Assembly (NCBI GenBank): GCA_964017065.1
Contig: OZ024784.1
Location: 2,540,598 to 2,604,597 of the forward strand
Direction: 5' to 3'
Length of the DNA: 64,000 nucleotides
Origin: Haliclona indistincta
Lineage: Eukaryota > Porifera > Demospongiae > Haplosclerida > Chalinidae
Part shown: in pieces, positions 45,360-56,025 of the stretch
Position numbering within the stretch: the stretch's first letter is position 1
How the letters are laid out: every line of letters starts with the position of its first letter
Made by a program: the position numbers and the translations under genes
Notes under the pieces: model-generated
Seen by the model: only the letters and a program-made list of their open reading frames with translations
What the model was told of the DNA's origin: nothing
Database searches by the model: none

Positions 45360-48300
45360 TTAGTCCTTGTCTTGTGTCTCTTCACCCTCGTCATACATCA
45401 GTGCTTTCTTATCACTAAAACAGAATGGGAATGAACTTATCAATTTGCACAATAATACTATTCTTACGCTTGGTCTGATGAAGCAACGGTACTGTACTTT
45501 ACTCTGAATAGGTCACGACTTTCTGACCTCTTGCAACATACCCATGGACAACCACACCTGCAGTAGTGTAAAAATAATTATGTCTCTTTTTTTAGAGGAA
45601 AATTGGGAAGTGACTATAGCAGAAAAGAGGGAAGAAAAGAAGGTACCTGAGGTAGTATAGTAGTTTCACTCTTTTCAGCCATGGCTTTTCAAACAATTCT
45701 TCCATCTTCTCAAGGCTCACTCCCTAAGAGAGAAAAAAGTCAAAAAGCTAGCAAGAGAGCATCAACAATACCTTAGTCTCTGGGAGTGTTAGAAGGACAA
45801 AAATAAGTGACGCTAACAAAACACCGCCAAGTATGTAGAAAGTACCGGCAGTGCCCAGAGAAGATCCCAACAAGAGAGGGGTAACCATAGCGATTATGAA
45901 GTTGCCAATCCAATTTGCAGAGGTTGTTAGCGAGACAGCAATTCCTGAACATTAGAAGTAATACCCATCCAAACATCATCATTTATTTGACTGACCTCTG
46001 ACTTTTAGTGGAAATATTTCACTAGTCACAACCCAGGCAACAGGTCTGAATTGAAGTAGCAACAACATAGTGTAGTGAAGGAAGTAATTCAACTCACCCC
46101 CAGCTGTAAGCAAAGTTAAACACAAAGAAACAGATTAGTATGACAACAGCATAACCAGCTGCTATATGCTGCTCCGTCTTATCTACACCAGTTGCTTGTA
46201 TTACTACTCCAGCTCCAACAATTGATGCCAACATACCAATAGCACCAACCAGCAAAAGTGCTTTACGACCAATCTGAATGAAGAGAGTGTGAGTAAGTCA
46301 TTGCTGGCACTACCGTTGTATGTTTTATTGAATAACTGCCAACTTTCTTTTTAATTGCTCTTTAGCATGTCTTATAAAAGTAGTGAGTGATATCTAAAAC
46401 CTAAATTCCTGTCACTCCATCTCTATGGCAATGTATAGTGCCATGGTAGTGGCTATATGGCTCACAGCAGTGGCTGTAGCTATAACAGATGGTTCTCTAC
46501 AGTCTCTCTCTCAAACTGATAATCAAGTAGATGCGAAATATATGGACACCAATGCTGATCTAGGTATCACTATATCCTCGTCAGAACAAAATGTTCTTAT
46601 TAGTTCCTTGAATGGAGAAGTATTGGTGAATCTCAAGCAGCCATTTTACCAAGACGGTGATGATCTAGACCAGGTTGTGGTGATTCGAGGAAAGCCATTT
46701 CTAGACCACAGGAGAGAGGACAAAGCAAGTAGCTACTCTATTACCACTGAAGAGGCTGAGGAGCTGATAGTGGCAGCTAAAACAATGTCTTGGAAATTCA
46801 CTGCTAATATTATCGACAGCATTATAAAAGCTGAAGAGAAAAACGAAAAGTTTCACCAGGAAGCACTTCATAGTGCAATCACAGATCTAGTCAATGATCC
46901 TCACACACCTATCATCATCAACATGGCTATCACCATGGGAGAGGAAAAGGGAATTACCGGAACACGTTATCCACCTGTACTGCCCTTTTATTCTGTTGCT
47001 CGGTTACTCGGTAAACTCCAGGATAAGCAAGTATCAATAATAGGAAAGAATAAACGCATCAAACCTAAAAAAATTTGTGCAAGAAATCTTAGTTGCTACT
47101 ACAGTTGCCCACCATGTAGGAAAAGAGAATGTCTTGGACTCTGTGGCCGAGAGTGTGACTGCTGGAAGTGGTTCTGTGATACATGTTGCTGGCAGAGAGG
47201 TTGCTGTATCCATGATGCCTGCTGCAAAAAGTTTGGCTTCCTCACTCTAGCCTGCTTTAATGTGTTGAGTCTAAGATGCAACTCTTTCAACTGTCCTAAG
47301 TAACCTATCGAGTAACTAGGTTGAGGTTTCAGAACTAATATTTTGCATGTTCTTGGTAATGCTGTCTAAGATGTACAATGATAAAAAATTTCATGCTTCA
47401 TTTATGACAACTCGTAGCTTGATACTACCCACGTTAAGCTGAAAGTTTCTTACTTCTCATGAACTACGCGTAGCTGGAAGTTGATTCACTGTCATCCACA
47501 TTGGCACAATATTCACTTCCACATACTTTGAGACACGTGTATTGAGAACTAGCTTCTTAGCTTGATCCACGTCAACACATCTGAATAACCATTCACTTCC
47601 TAACCACAAGCCTATACAACAGTAACGTTTATAACTCAAGCATTCACTGGGTTGCTCACAGTTGTCGGTCGGTATACGTACAGAGAGATCAATGGCTAGC
47701 TACAGTGCAGTTATAGTGGTGCTAATAGCAATTGCTGCTAGAACAAGCAGTGCTCAACCAGGAGAGAAAAATGTCACATTCTTTTCCAGGAACAGCAAAC
47801 AGCTTGAGGTGAACTACTTTGACAACGCGGAAGGACTAGGTATCACAGTATTCTCTAGTAAACAGAGCTTTCATATCTTGACTACCAACGATAAGCTACT
47901 GTTCTGCATTGAGGACGCAGTTTACCAAGATGGCAACGATCTAGATCAGATTGTGGTGATTCGAGGAAAGCCATTCCTGGACCACAGAAGGCACAACAAA
48001 GCAACCACATACTTCATTTCTATTCCAGAGGCTGAGCAGCTAATGGAAGCAGCTGAGCTGAAAGGAAGTGATCAATCTGTCTGTAAAGATCCAGCCATGA
48101 CCAAGAAGAAAATAGAAAATGCGATCGATGGCATCATAAAGAATGCAATTACGAAAAGCAAAAATTTCCACCAGCAAGCACTACGTAAACAATTCAATGA
48201 TTTTGTCAACGATCCACACATAGCTACTATCATTGATGCAGCTCAATACATGGGAGAGAAAGAAGGCATTGTTGGGCGCGACTATCCTCCTATCTTACCG

Positions 48301-50335
48301 TTCTATGCCATTGCTCGAATGGTTGCAAAGATATCTGCAGACTCAAGTTTAATAGATGAGGCAACCACAGAGAACCAGGCGAAGCTATCATGCAAAAACA
48401 ATCAAGAATGCTCCAAAACCTGTCCACCATGCAAGGAAAAGGAATGCGCTGGTTCATGTGGCGTTGGTTGTAGCTGTTGGAAGATGGTGTGTGGAGATTG
48501 CTGCTGGCACAAAGGATGCTGTAGCCATGATCAGTGCTGTGGACGGCATGGTATAGTCAGCTTAGCATGCATGAATGTGTTGTCCTTTACATGTGACCAG
48601 TTCAAGTGTCCAAAGAAACTTACAGCTTCTTCTAACAATTATTAGTTGGTAGCTAGTTATCAATACTAAAATGTTACTTCATTGTCAATCATTATTATTT
48701 TTTCCAAGTAAACATGATACCAACAGCTGAATAGCCCGTCACAGGAAGTGACTAGTCATGCTATAGTGTTGTGCCCATACACCTGACTTACCTTGTCAAC
48801 TAGAAACACAGCAATGAGAGTGGTGAGGAAGTTTATTGTGCCCACGATAGCTGTAGACACATAACTCGAAACACTAACACTACAAAATATTGATGTGGAA
48901 TAGTACCTACAGTAAAGGGGTAGAGCATGTGAAATGAATCAAGCAGAGCTATAGTGTTGACTCACATAATAACATTCATCCCTGTTAGTTGCTGAAACAT
49001 TTGTAGTAGCACTCCTATGAAGATCCTATTGAATGGTGGTGTAATAAACCAATCACTAGCTGTTCTGTGGATTATACCTCTGCATTATTTTCCAAGTGAA
49101 AACTTCTCGAAAGAGCTCCACTAAGGTGAATTCAGTTCCAGTTTGAAGAGATTGCTTGATGTCAGATAGCTCTTGCTTTACCTCTTCCTCATCTGCACCT
49201 TGGCGAATTTTACTGAGTACCTTGAATGCTTTATCAGATTTTCCTCTCTTAACCAGCCACCTAAAAAATTATCATACACGGAAATATTGAAATTTACATA
49301 ATTTATTACCCAAAATATTACTGTACAATGTAGGAAATTGTGCCATACCTTGGTGTCTCAGGTAAGAACAGCATACCAATGATCAGTACAGCTGCAAGTA
49401 CACACTGGAGACCCAGAGCTATTCTCCAGCCCTCGATGTACTCGTTACACGCTAGGCTGACAACAAAACTGACCTTGAGAAAGACTCGCATAAACCGTTT
49501 CCCTATACTAGTACTGAAATATTCACCATTATACCCAGCGTGATGAAGAGCTGAGCTAAGGAAACCAGCCTCCCTCTTAGTGATGGAGGAGATAGTTCAG
49601 CATTATACACTGGTACAACCATGCTGAGAATTCTGCAAATTAAGATACAGAGATGGAGCTTGCCAACTAAGAAACACATGAAGCTCACCCTACACCCATT
49701 CCAGCTATGATACGACCCAATAGGACCATCCTAATAAATATTACATGCTGTGGTCATGTCAATCACATGATGAACTTCCTACCAGGTAAAAAATGAAGCA
49801 GCTTGAACTGCGCCTCCAATAAAGAAGATTACTCCTCCACACATAATGGCTATTTTTCTACCAATTCCATCAGACAGTACTGTATAGTGTATTTGATGAT
49901 GGATTATTAACATACACACGCAGTGTGTTCACCTCCAGCACACAGAGCACCCACAAAACACCCCAATGAGAATACTGACACGATAAGACCCTTTGTGAGT
50001 GAGAGAATAAGATTATCACTACACACAATATTATACAAATCCTTACCAATATAGCGTTCTCTTCCTCGTCTCCTCCGTTACAACTGGCGTTACTAGTCAA
50101 GGAGAGATTCATCCTAGAGCGGAACCCGTTCATATCCTTGACACCGTTTATCACGCTAGAGAAATCACCGTGAAACCCATACTAGAGTGTATCCTGTCAC
50201 TTACCCGATGTCGTAACCAAACATGAGGCCACCAAACGCGGCAAAGGCGCTCAAAATCACTACGTACACTTGTAGCTTCATATCTTGTCTCTGATCTGAT
50301 GAGCTAGCTGCAGATTTTGTAAGGGTGTGGCTCAT
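45360..50335 (-). CDS. SLC2A/GLUT-like sugar transporter (MFS)
   Basis: A 12-helix facilitative or proton-coupled hexose transporter of the sugar porter family (family knowledge). Exon 1 (50205-50335) encodes MSHTLTKSAASSS then FGGLMFGYDIG. Later exons give an extracellular loop; DGIGRK (loop 2-3); RMVLLGRIIAGMGVG; PVYNAELSPPSLRGRLVSLAQ (sugar porter signature); GWRIALGLQ; FLPETPRWLVKRGK; the loop with EEVKQELSDIKQ; LLQMFQQLTGMNVIM; IGRKALLLVG; PVAWVVTSEIFPLKVRG; and LPETKGVSLEKMEELFEKPW. The tail ends DEGEETQDKD. Intron 46274-48791 contains two antisense genes. The start codon lies 58 bp from the divergent AtuA-family start. Substrate specificity cannot be read. Confidence 0.9.
46425..47303 (+). 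CDS. Secreted 18-Cys protein with HD motif, paralog B (nested)
   Basis: An intronless 292-aa protein lying antisense within a transporter intron. The signal peptide, N-terminal domain and upstream sequence are almost identical to paralog A. From about residue 199 on it diverges strongly: the linker is KNKRIKPKKICARNLSC and loops between cysteines differ. All 18 cysteines and the CCWQRGCCIHDACC core are kept. Secretion is likely; enzymatic (PLA2-like) or defensive roles are guesses. Confidence 0.85.
   Translation: MAMYSAMVVAIWLTAVAVAITDGSLQSLSQTDNQVDAKYMDTNADLGITISSSEQNVLISSLNGEVLVNLKQPFYQDGDDLDQVVVIRGKPFLDHRREDKASSYSITTEEAEELIVAAKTMSWKFTANIIDSIIKAEEKNEKFHQEALHSAITDLVNDPHTPIIINMAITMGEEKGITGTRYPPVLPFYSVARLLGKLQDKQVSIIGKNKRIKPKKICARNLSCYYSCPPCRKRECLGLCGRECDCWKWFCDTCCWQRGCCIHDACCKKFGFLTLACFNVLSLRCNSFNCPK
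47304..47691. other. Gap between paralogs B and C
   Basis: Still inside the transporter intron. It contains inverted or direct repeats of gattcactgtcatcc/cattcacttcc type near 47484-47605 and the promoter of paralog C. No additional gene was found. Confidence 0.4.
47692..48645 (+). CDS. Secreted 18-Cys protein with HD motif, paralog C (nested)
   Basis: An intronless 317-aa protein, the second nested gene in the transporter intron. The start was set at the ATG of MASYSAVIVVLIAIAARTSSA, a good signal peptide. It is clearly homologous to A and B (YQDGNDLDQIVVIRGKPFLD, then YPPILPFYAIARMV) but more distant, and has an insertion around KGSDQSVCKDPAMTKKK that adds one extra cysteine before the C-terminal domain. 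The cysteine-rich tail keeps the 18-Cys pattern and the His-Asp pair (GCCSHDQCC). Distance suggests it is the older paralog. The family is unassigned. Confidence 0.85.
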   Translation: MASYSAVIVVLIAIAARTSSAQPGEKNVTFFSRNSKQLEVNYFDNAEGLGITVFSSKQSFHILTTNDKLLFCIEDAVYQDGNDLDQIVVIRGKPFLDHRRHNKATTYFISIPEAEQLMEAAELKGSDQSVCKDPAMTKKKIENAIDGIIKNAITKSKNFHQQALRKQFNDFVNDPHIATIIDAAQYMGEKEGIVGRDYPPILPFYAIARMVAKISADSSLIDEATTENQAKLSCKNNQECSKTCPPCKEKECAGSCGVGCSCWKMVCGDCCWHKGCCSHDQCCGRHGIVSLACMNVLSFTCDQFKCPKKLTASSNNY

Positions 50336-50393
50336 AGTAACCACGCCTATCACCACTCGGAATTAGAAGGTGTGGTTTAGTCTCAACGCCAGT
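50336..50393. promoter_or_regulatory. 58-bp divergent gene spacer
   Basis: Only 58 bp separate the start codons of the transporter (-) and the AtuA-family gene (+). Both 5' UTRs and core promoter elements must overlap or lie inside the opposite gene. No TATA box is visible. Confidence 0.7.
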
Positions 50394-53328
50394 ATGTTCT
50401 GCAGCAGAAAGATCGTTTCTTCTTTGCATAGAGGACATCTACTGCATCGATCATTGCGGCATGCGTCGCGATCACTCACTTCTCGTTCTCATGATGCGCT
50501 GAACGGAGAGACGGTCAGGATTGGCTGTTCCTCCGGATTTTGGGGAGATACTGCAGTTTCAGGTAACCTCGCGGGGTCCAATGATTTTCAGGTATGACTG
50601 ACAATGCACCTTATCCTTCTCTCAGCTAACCAGCTGGTCAATCATGGAGATTTGGATTTTCTTGTGTCTGATTATTTGTCTGAGATCACGATGTCTCTAC
50701 TGGTTGGGGCAAGACGAAAATCTCCAGTGAGTAGTGTGACTTACTACAAATCATGCAAACTAGTGTGTGCACCAAACAGGAGCTTGGGTATGCTCCTGAT
50801 TTTGTAAACCAAATCAAGCCACTACTTAAGGCAGTGAAAAATAAAGGCATGATCTTGTTCTGCAAGTAGAACGATTCACTTCATTTGTGTGCTGCTGCCT
50901 TGGTCCAGGTATCAGGGTGGTGACCAATGCAGGCGGCATCAATCCTGAATCATGTGTGCAAGCACTGAAGAAGCTGGCTGAATCACAGGGGGTGGAGCTG
51001 TCGATTGCTATGGTAACTGGAGATGATTTGATGAGCAAGGTCGATAAACCATATTTTGCATTCTGCAACTTTACATAATTTGTTCTTTCTAATAGATACA
51101 AGAGATTAAAGCTAGTGGACTGTGCATTAACAAAGACACAAAAGTAGCTTTGCCGTCTAGTGTAGTCAGCATGAATGCATACTTGGGGTATGTGGAGTCA
51201 ATCCTTCTCACTATGCTTGCTGTAGTGGTTTCCCAATAGCTCGTGCTCTCAATGCTGGAGCGGATGTGGTAGTGACAGGACGATGTGTTGACTCTGCACT
51301 GGCTCTAGGACCACTTATACATAAGGTGAGGGATGATAACACTTCCTCTTTTTTATTCCTCATTATTGCATGCTTTTAGTTTGGTTGGAAGGAAAGTGAT
51401 TTTGACCTTCTAGCTTCAGGAAGGTTTGTTTTGTATTTGTAATACTCTGGTACTAAAACACATTCTCCAGTCTTGCTGGTCACCTGATAGAGTGTGGTGC
51501 CCAAGCTACTGGTGGGATTTTCACTGATTGGGACACTGTTGAAGGATGGTAAGTGTCGCCATTATCATGTCAAGTGAATCATTGGTTTCCTCTTCTATTG
51601 ACCCAAAAGGGATAACATAGGTTTCCCTGTTGTCGAGTGCAGCAGTGAGGGTCAGTTTGTAATCACTAAACCACAGGGGACAGGGGGAGTGGTTTCCACA
51701 GCCACAGTAGCTGAGCAGGTTAACATTCTCTTGAGTACTGGTTTCTCTACTCCCTCTTTTTGTTTTGTTTTTTACTAGATGGTGTATGAAATTGGTGATC
51801 CTTGTAGTTACATGCTTCCTGATGTGTCATGTGATTTTAGTAATGTAACTCTCAAACAACTTCCAGGTGTGTTACACGAAAATTAATAATAATAAAAAAT
51901 TAATGTTAAATCTAATTCATAAGGTGACAATGAAGTTTTAGTGAGCAGTGCAAAGGGCAATCCACCTACTGCAGATTACAAGGTGCCCGAAAATATTTTT
52001 TACCTGTACAATAATGGTTTGCTATGACAGGTATCAACAACATACATGGATGGCTATAGAGCTACTGCTGTGTCGCCGTTTGTGGGTCCTCGAGCAGCAG
52101 ACAAAGCTGCTAAAAATGCTGATGCTATTCTGAAGAGGTATTGGTTTTTAGCTAAGAGATCAATGTTGCATTTTGTGTTCCAAAGGACGAGACGAATATT
52201 CAAGGCATTAGGACTCAGTGACTATACTAAAACTTTGTTTCACGTAAATTTTTGTGTTTGAATTTTTAATCGGTTTGTGTGTGATTATTCTAGGCTATTG
52301 GTGATGACTCCAGCTATGGTCTTCGTTCTCAAACAGCTCTTCCTGGACGTGAAGCTGTGATGTGGCTGGCTGTCAGTCACGCAAAGAAAGAGGCACTTGA
52401 GATATTTGCTCAAGAAATAGCTCCAGGAGGAACTGGCATGTGTAAGTGTATATAGAGTTGATAAGAGGAATATGTGATAACTTATATTACCACAGCACCT
52501 GGTGGAACAGCTTTAGTGGGAGGAAGACCCAGAGTGTAAATAATCATTCATCAAAAAAATAATATTGAATGTTTTTTGTTGCAGTTCTCCTATTTTGAAG
52601 CTCTTGTCACATTTTTATCCGAAGGATCAACTTCCGGTCAGAACTATACATTTTATATTAGACTATTAGAGTGTCTGCTCTATCTGTTACCTTCTCTAGG
52701 TCACAGTAGTTAAAGATAATGAAGTTATGTTCTCCGAACCATTTCCTAGCCATTTTAAGAAAGAAAATAAAACTTCCCCACCTTCTGAATCATCTTCCAG
52801 CAAAACAGATAAATCAGTTTTACCTCATTCAACTGATGGCTGCTACAAAGTACAAGAACTTGCATACCTTCGTAGTGGAGACAAAGGAGACTCAGCCAAC
52901 ATTGGTTAGTCTAGTACTAGCTTTGTAGAGGTGATGGTTCCTTTGTGACTATACAGGAGTCATTGCTAGGAGACCAGAATACCTTCCTTACCTCAGGGAA
53001 CACTTAACTGAGGCTATAGTAGCAAAGTTGTTTAGTCACTTTCTTGAACCAAGCGAGGATGAGACACCAGAAGATCTTGTTCACAGGTAAAGCTAGTGAC
53101 ACAGCTCACTCTGTATGTGTTGTACTGCAGGTATGAATTATCTGGTATCCATGCACTGAACTTTGTACTAGAGAAGTCACTAGGAGGAGGCGGTGTCTCA
53201 TCATTGCGTGTTGATCCTCAGGTGTGAATAGTAGTATGTGTGTCAAGTGTTATTGCATGCTCACCACACTATAGGGTAAAGCTTATGGACAGATGTTGGC
53301 GGATTATGAAATAGGTCCACTCAATTAG
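50394..53328 (+). CDS. AtuA-family protein, probably mitochondrial
   Basis: A homolog of the acyclic terpene utilisation AtuA family (DUF1446), a bacterial-type family also found in some eukaryotes, with a C-terminal AtuA-like domain. Twenty exons sum to 1923 nt (640 aa). The N-terminus ([20 protein letters not shown]) is Arg/Ser-rich without acids, a likely mitochondrial presequence. Conserved blocks: [117 protein letters not shown]; and [20 protein letters not shown] opening the C-terminal domain. Intron 50847-50908 has a GC donor. The biochemical role in animals is unknown; degradation of branched acyl-CoA is a guess. Confidence 0.9.
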
Positions 53329-53465
53329 TGTGTCTCACAATGTGAAGTTTTTATTGAGTTAGTTAGCAGCAATAAATATTAGTTGTAAACGTCTTCTATC
53401 AAAATTATGAGTCCATAATAATTTTGCTGCTTTGTGAAAAATTATCTGCACTGCTCAGTACAAGA

Positions 53466-54967
53466 TTACTGGCAGTGTGCTGGTGAACATGACACGTCTT
53501 TGGTCTTGGGAGTATCTGGAATCAGTTCTTTGGCAGGAGAGAAACCAAGGAGGAGGATGTGTCGCTCATAGGCCTTGGTGCGACGGAATCCTTCATCAGT
53601 GTTGTGTAGACGATCCAGTATACCCAGCACACCAAAGTTCTGATTGAACCTGAAAGAGAAGTGAAGTGCAAGCTAAATGATTTTGTGCTACTCACTTAGC
53701 ATGATGATAGTTGTGAGCTTCAGGAGAGGGTAGGAAGGGAAGATGATACCCACTGTGTGAGTTGGTAGTAGTAGCTACAACCACTACAAACCATAGCCAA
53801 GCAGTGGAGAGGTGTGACCCCAGCAGAATCGGTCCTAGTGACACTGGGAGCAGATTGACAACAAAGTGTTCCACAGGATGGCAGTATATTGAAGCAATGC
53901 CAAACGGATCAGTCAGTTCATGATGAGTCTTATGGATGTGTTTGTATAGTAGTGGATGATGAAACATCCTGAGATAGAAGGGATAGTTTATGTAAGCAAT
54001 ATATAGACATTGCACAACTTACCTGTGTCCATAATAAAACCATATCTCTTCAATGATGATGAAAAAGATAAGATGGAGAATGGCGGTAGGAAAGGAAGGC
54101 AGTTCATAGCCACAGTCCATGGTGTACATGGCTGCAGGAGCCATTACCAGGAAGTGAATAGAACTGACTACCAGTATATTAAATGAGACACGCTTAACAA
54201 CCTTCCAGTATCGAGCCTTGTTTATCTACATAGTATGAAGTGGTACAACAAAATAGAGCGAGAGAGTGTTATGCTCACAGGCACATTCCGTTCCTCTTGT
54301 ATTCTGTACTGCAACATCCACTTTGGTCGACCAGTGAGATCAACAAACATAAAGAATGCATTGAACACGATAAATGCTGTTAGTGACAGTAGTGAAGATC
54401 CTGGACAGCAGGAAGAGAGGTGATGAGGGCACTAGAGTTGAGGACTCACCCAAGGCGTGCATGATGAAGTCATTCTCTCCTGACAGCTGATAAATGGTTG
54501 CCCAGCGATTAGACCAGAATGTCCCGGAGGCTCCCCAGAACTGTTCTAAATGCCTAAGAAAATTTATTATAAGACTAAAATCAGAGATTTTGCAGATTTA
54601 TTTTCCGTTGACAGCTAAACCACTTAAAATTTGTGACTTAAAACTTGACATGCAAAATGTGCAAAATGATGCAAAATGATGATGCAACACATGCTGGCTG
54701 CAGGTATAACTAGGTGTCAAATAGTTATACAAAATGAGTGCTACTGCAAATAGTCTTAATTAAATTAATAGTACATGGTCATTATGAATATATTTTACCA
54801 GATAAGTGAGTTTCTCAGAGCGACGAAAATGATCAGAGCAGAAGCTAGAATAAACACTCCTGTTTTCAGAGCTTCGTAGACTCCAACAAATTTCTCTTTC
54901 AACTGAAGATTTACGGCATTAAAGTGCACATAATAAAACTAGTGATCTGGGATCTTACCATCGGCAT
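53466..54967 (-). CDS. FAXDC2: FAXDC2-like fatty-acid/sterol hydroxylase, copy 3
   Basis: Same seven-exon structure as copy 1, starting with a 9-nt exon (MPM, 54959-54967) and then 54799-54902 (LKEKFVGVYEALKTGVFILA). All His boxes are intact: HRMFHH, HKTHHE, CHPVEH, AHNYHHAK. The catalytic exon is diverged from copies 1/5 (SLGPILLGSHLSTAWLWFV). Exon 4 and the last exon, however, look almost identical to copies 1/5, hinting at gene conversion. It is divergent with the ML-domain gene, 162 bp start to start. Confidence 0.92.
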
Positions 54968-55129
54968 TTTTTCTCTCTCTCGTGCTCTCTGAAGAGTGAA
55001 GAGTCAGCTCAGGAATTTTGTCGCCGCACCGCGCGCAGTTGAAACCACACCTAGTTACCAACCAAGCCACGCCTTGTTATAAACTCCCGGATCCGATCCC
55101 CAAATTCTCAGCACAGCGAGACGTCCGCG
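54968..55129. promoter_or_regulatory. 162-bp divergent promoter
   Basis: Lies between the FAXDC2-like copy 3 start (-) and the ML-domain gene start (+). It is CpG-rich around 55020-55125 (ccgcaccgcgcgcag, cggatccgatcc). No TATA box. Confidence 0.6.
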
Positions 55130-55775
55130 ATGAAGCTACGACTATATTTTCTACTGTTTGCTTCGGTATTCTGTGGAGCTAATTTAGCTCATGTTCCGTT
55201 GCAGTTTGGTGCAAAAGATCAAGATTTTTCATCAATCGGTGCTTTTCCCAATGGTTTTATTTTGTGCAATAAAAGTGAGGTATATTAGCTGACTAGTGCG
55301 CAGTAAATCACATGATCTCCAGGCAACCTAATGGTTCTCAACAGTGTGTCTTTAACACCTGATCCGATTCAGCCTGGAAAGCAATTAAAAATAAAAATTG
55401 CTGGTGTGATGAGTAAGTACATGTATAGTAAATGTGCCTGCAATCCATTTTTCTGCTGTGCAGATGAAGAAGTCACTTCAGGAAAGGCATTGGTGTCTGC
55501 ATCAATCAATGATGTAATGATTATAAAGGACTATGAGCAAGATATCTGTGAGCTATTGCACTCAATCAACATGACATGCCCACTAAAGAAAGGAGATCTG
55601 AATCTAGACTTCACATCGAACATCCCAGGGCCGGCACCTTCGGTAAGTTATTCTCTTTCGGGTCACTTTTTGTCATTTTGAGAATATTTTCCAGGCTAAA
55701 TATTCAGCCCAGGCAACTCTTAAAGATCAAAATGGAAATGAATTGATTTGTTTGAATTTTACTCAACATCTGTGA
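55130..55775 (+). CDS. ML-domain lipid-binding protein (NPC2/PG-PI transfer-like)
   Basis: A small secreted or lysosomal beta-sandwich protein of the MD-2/NPC2 family that carries sterols or phospholipids (family knowledge). Four exons (55130-55274, 55323-55412, 55464-55642, 55695-55775) give 495 nt (164 aa). The signal peptide is MKLRLYFLLFASVFCGANLA. Typical ML features: SVSLTPDPIQPGKQLKIKIAG; the CPLKKGDLNL segment after an ICELL...MTC stretch; and the terminal strand KDQNGNELICLNFTQ. Cysteines occur in the usual places (ILC, DIC, TCP, LIC). It is closer to fungal/invertebrate phosphatidylglycerol transfer proteins than to vertebrate NPC2 by eye. Confidence 0.85.
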
Positions 55776-56025
55776 AGGACTTGCTTGCTAACTTGCAGTA
55801 GTTATTGTATAACGTGTGTTTATTTCTAGTGACAGTTAAACTTGATGGCTCAGTCAGCACTCAGCTTATCTGTGGTCAAACTTATCAATCTATAGTAGTA
55901 GTAGTACACTGTACCCATGCACTGAGGTCAAAGGGAATGATCTGCTATGATAAGGTCTAAAGATAATTAATAATAAATTATTATGTAAGACACAACCGAT
56001 AATATAATGGCAGGTGTATAAATTA
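55776..56025. other. Convergent intergenic gap
   Basis: 250 bp between the ML gene stop and the GPCR stop. AT-rich; includes both 3' UTRs. Confidence 0.4.

Noticed and set aside
47662..47691. Upstream extension of paralog C (residues MSVGIRTERS)
   Set aside because: It would start at a TTG and precede the signal peptide. The ATG at 47692 gives a proper signal sequence like paralogs A and B.
50370..50393. Upstream extension of the AtuA-family protein
   Set aside because: Starts at GTG. The ATG at 50394 gives a normal mitochondrial presequence.
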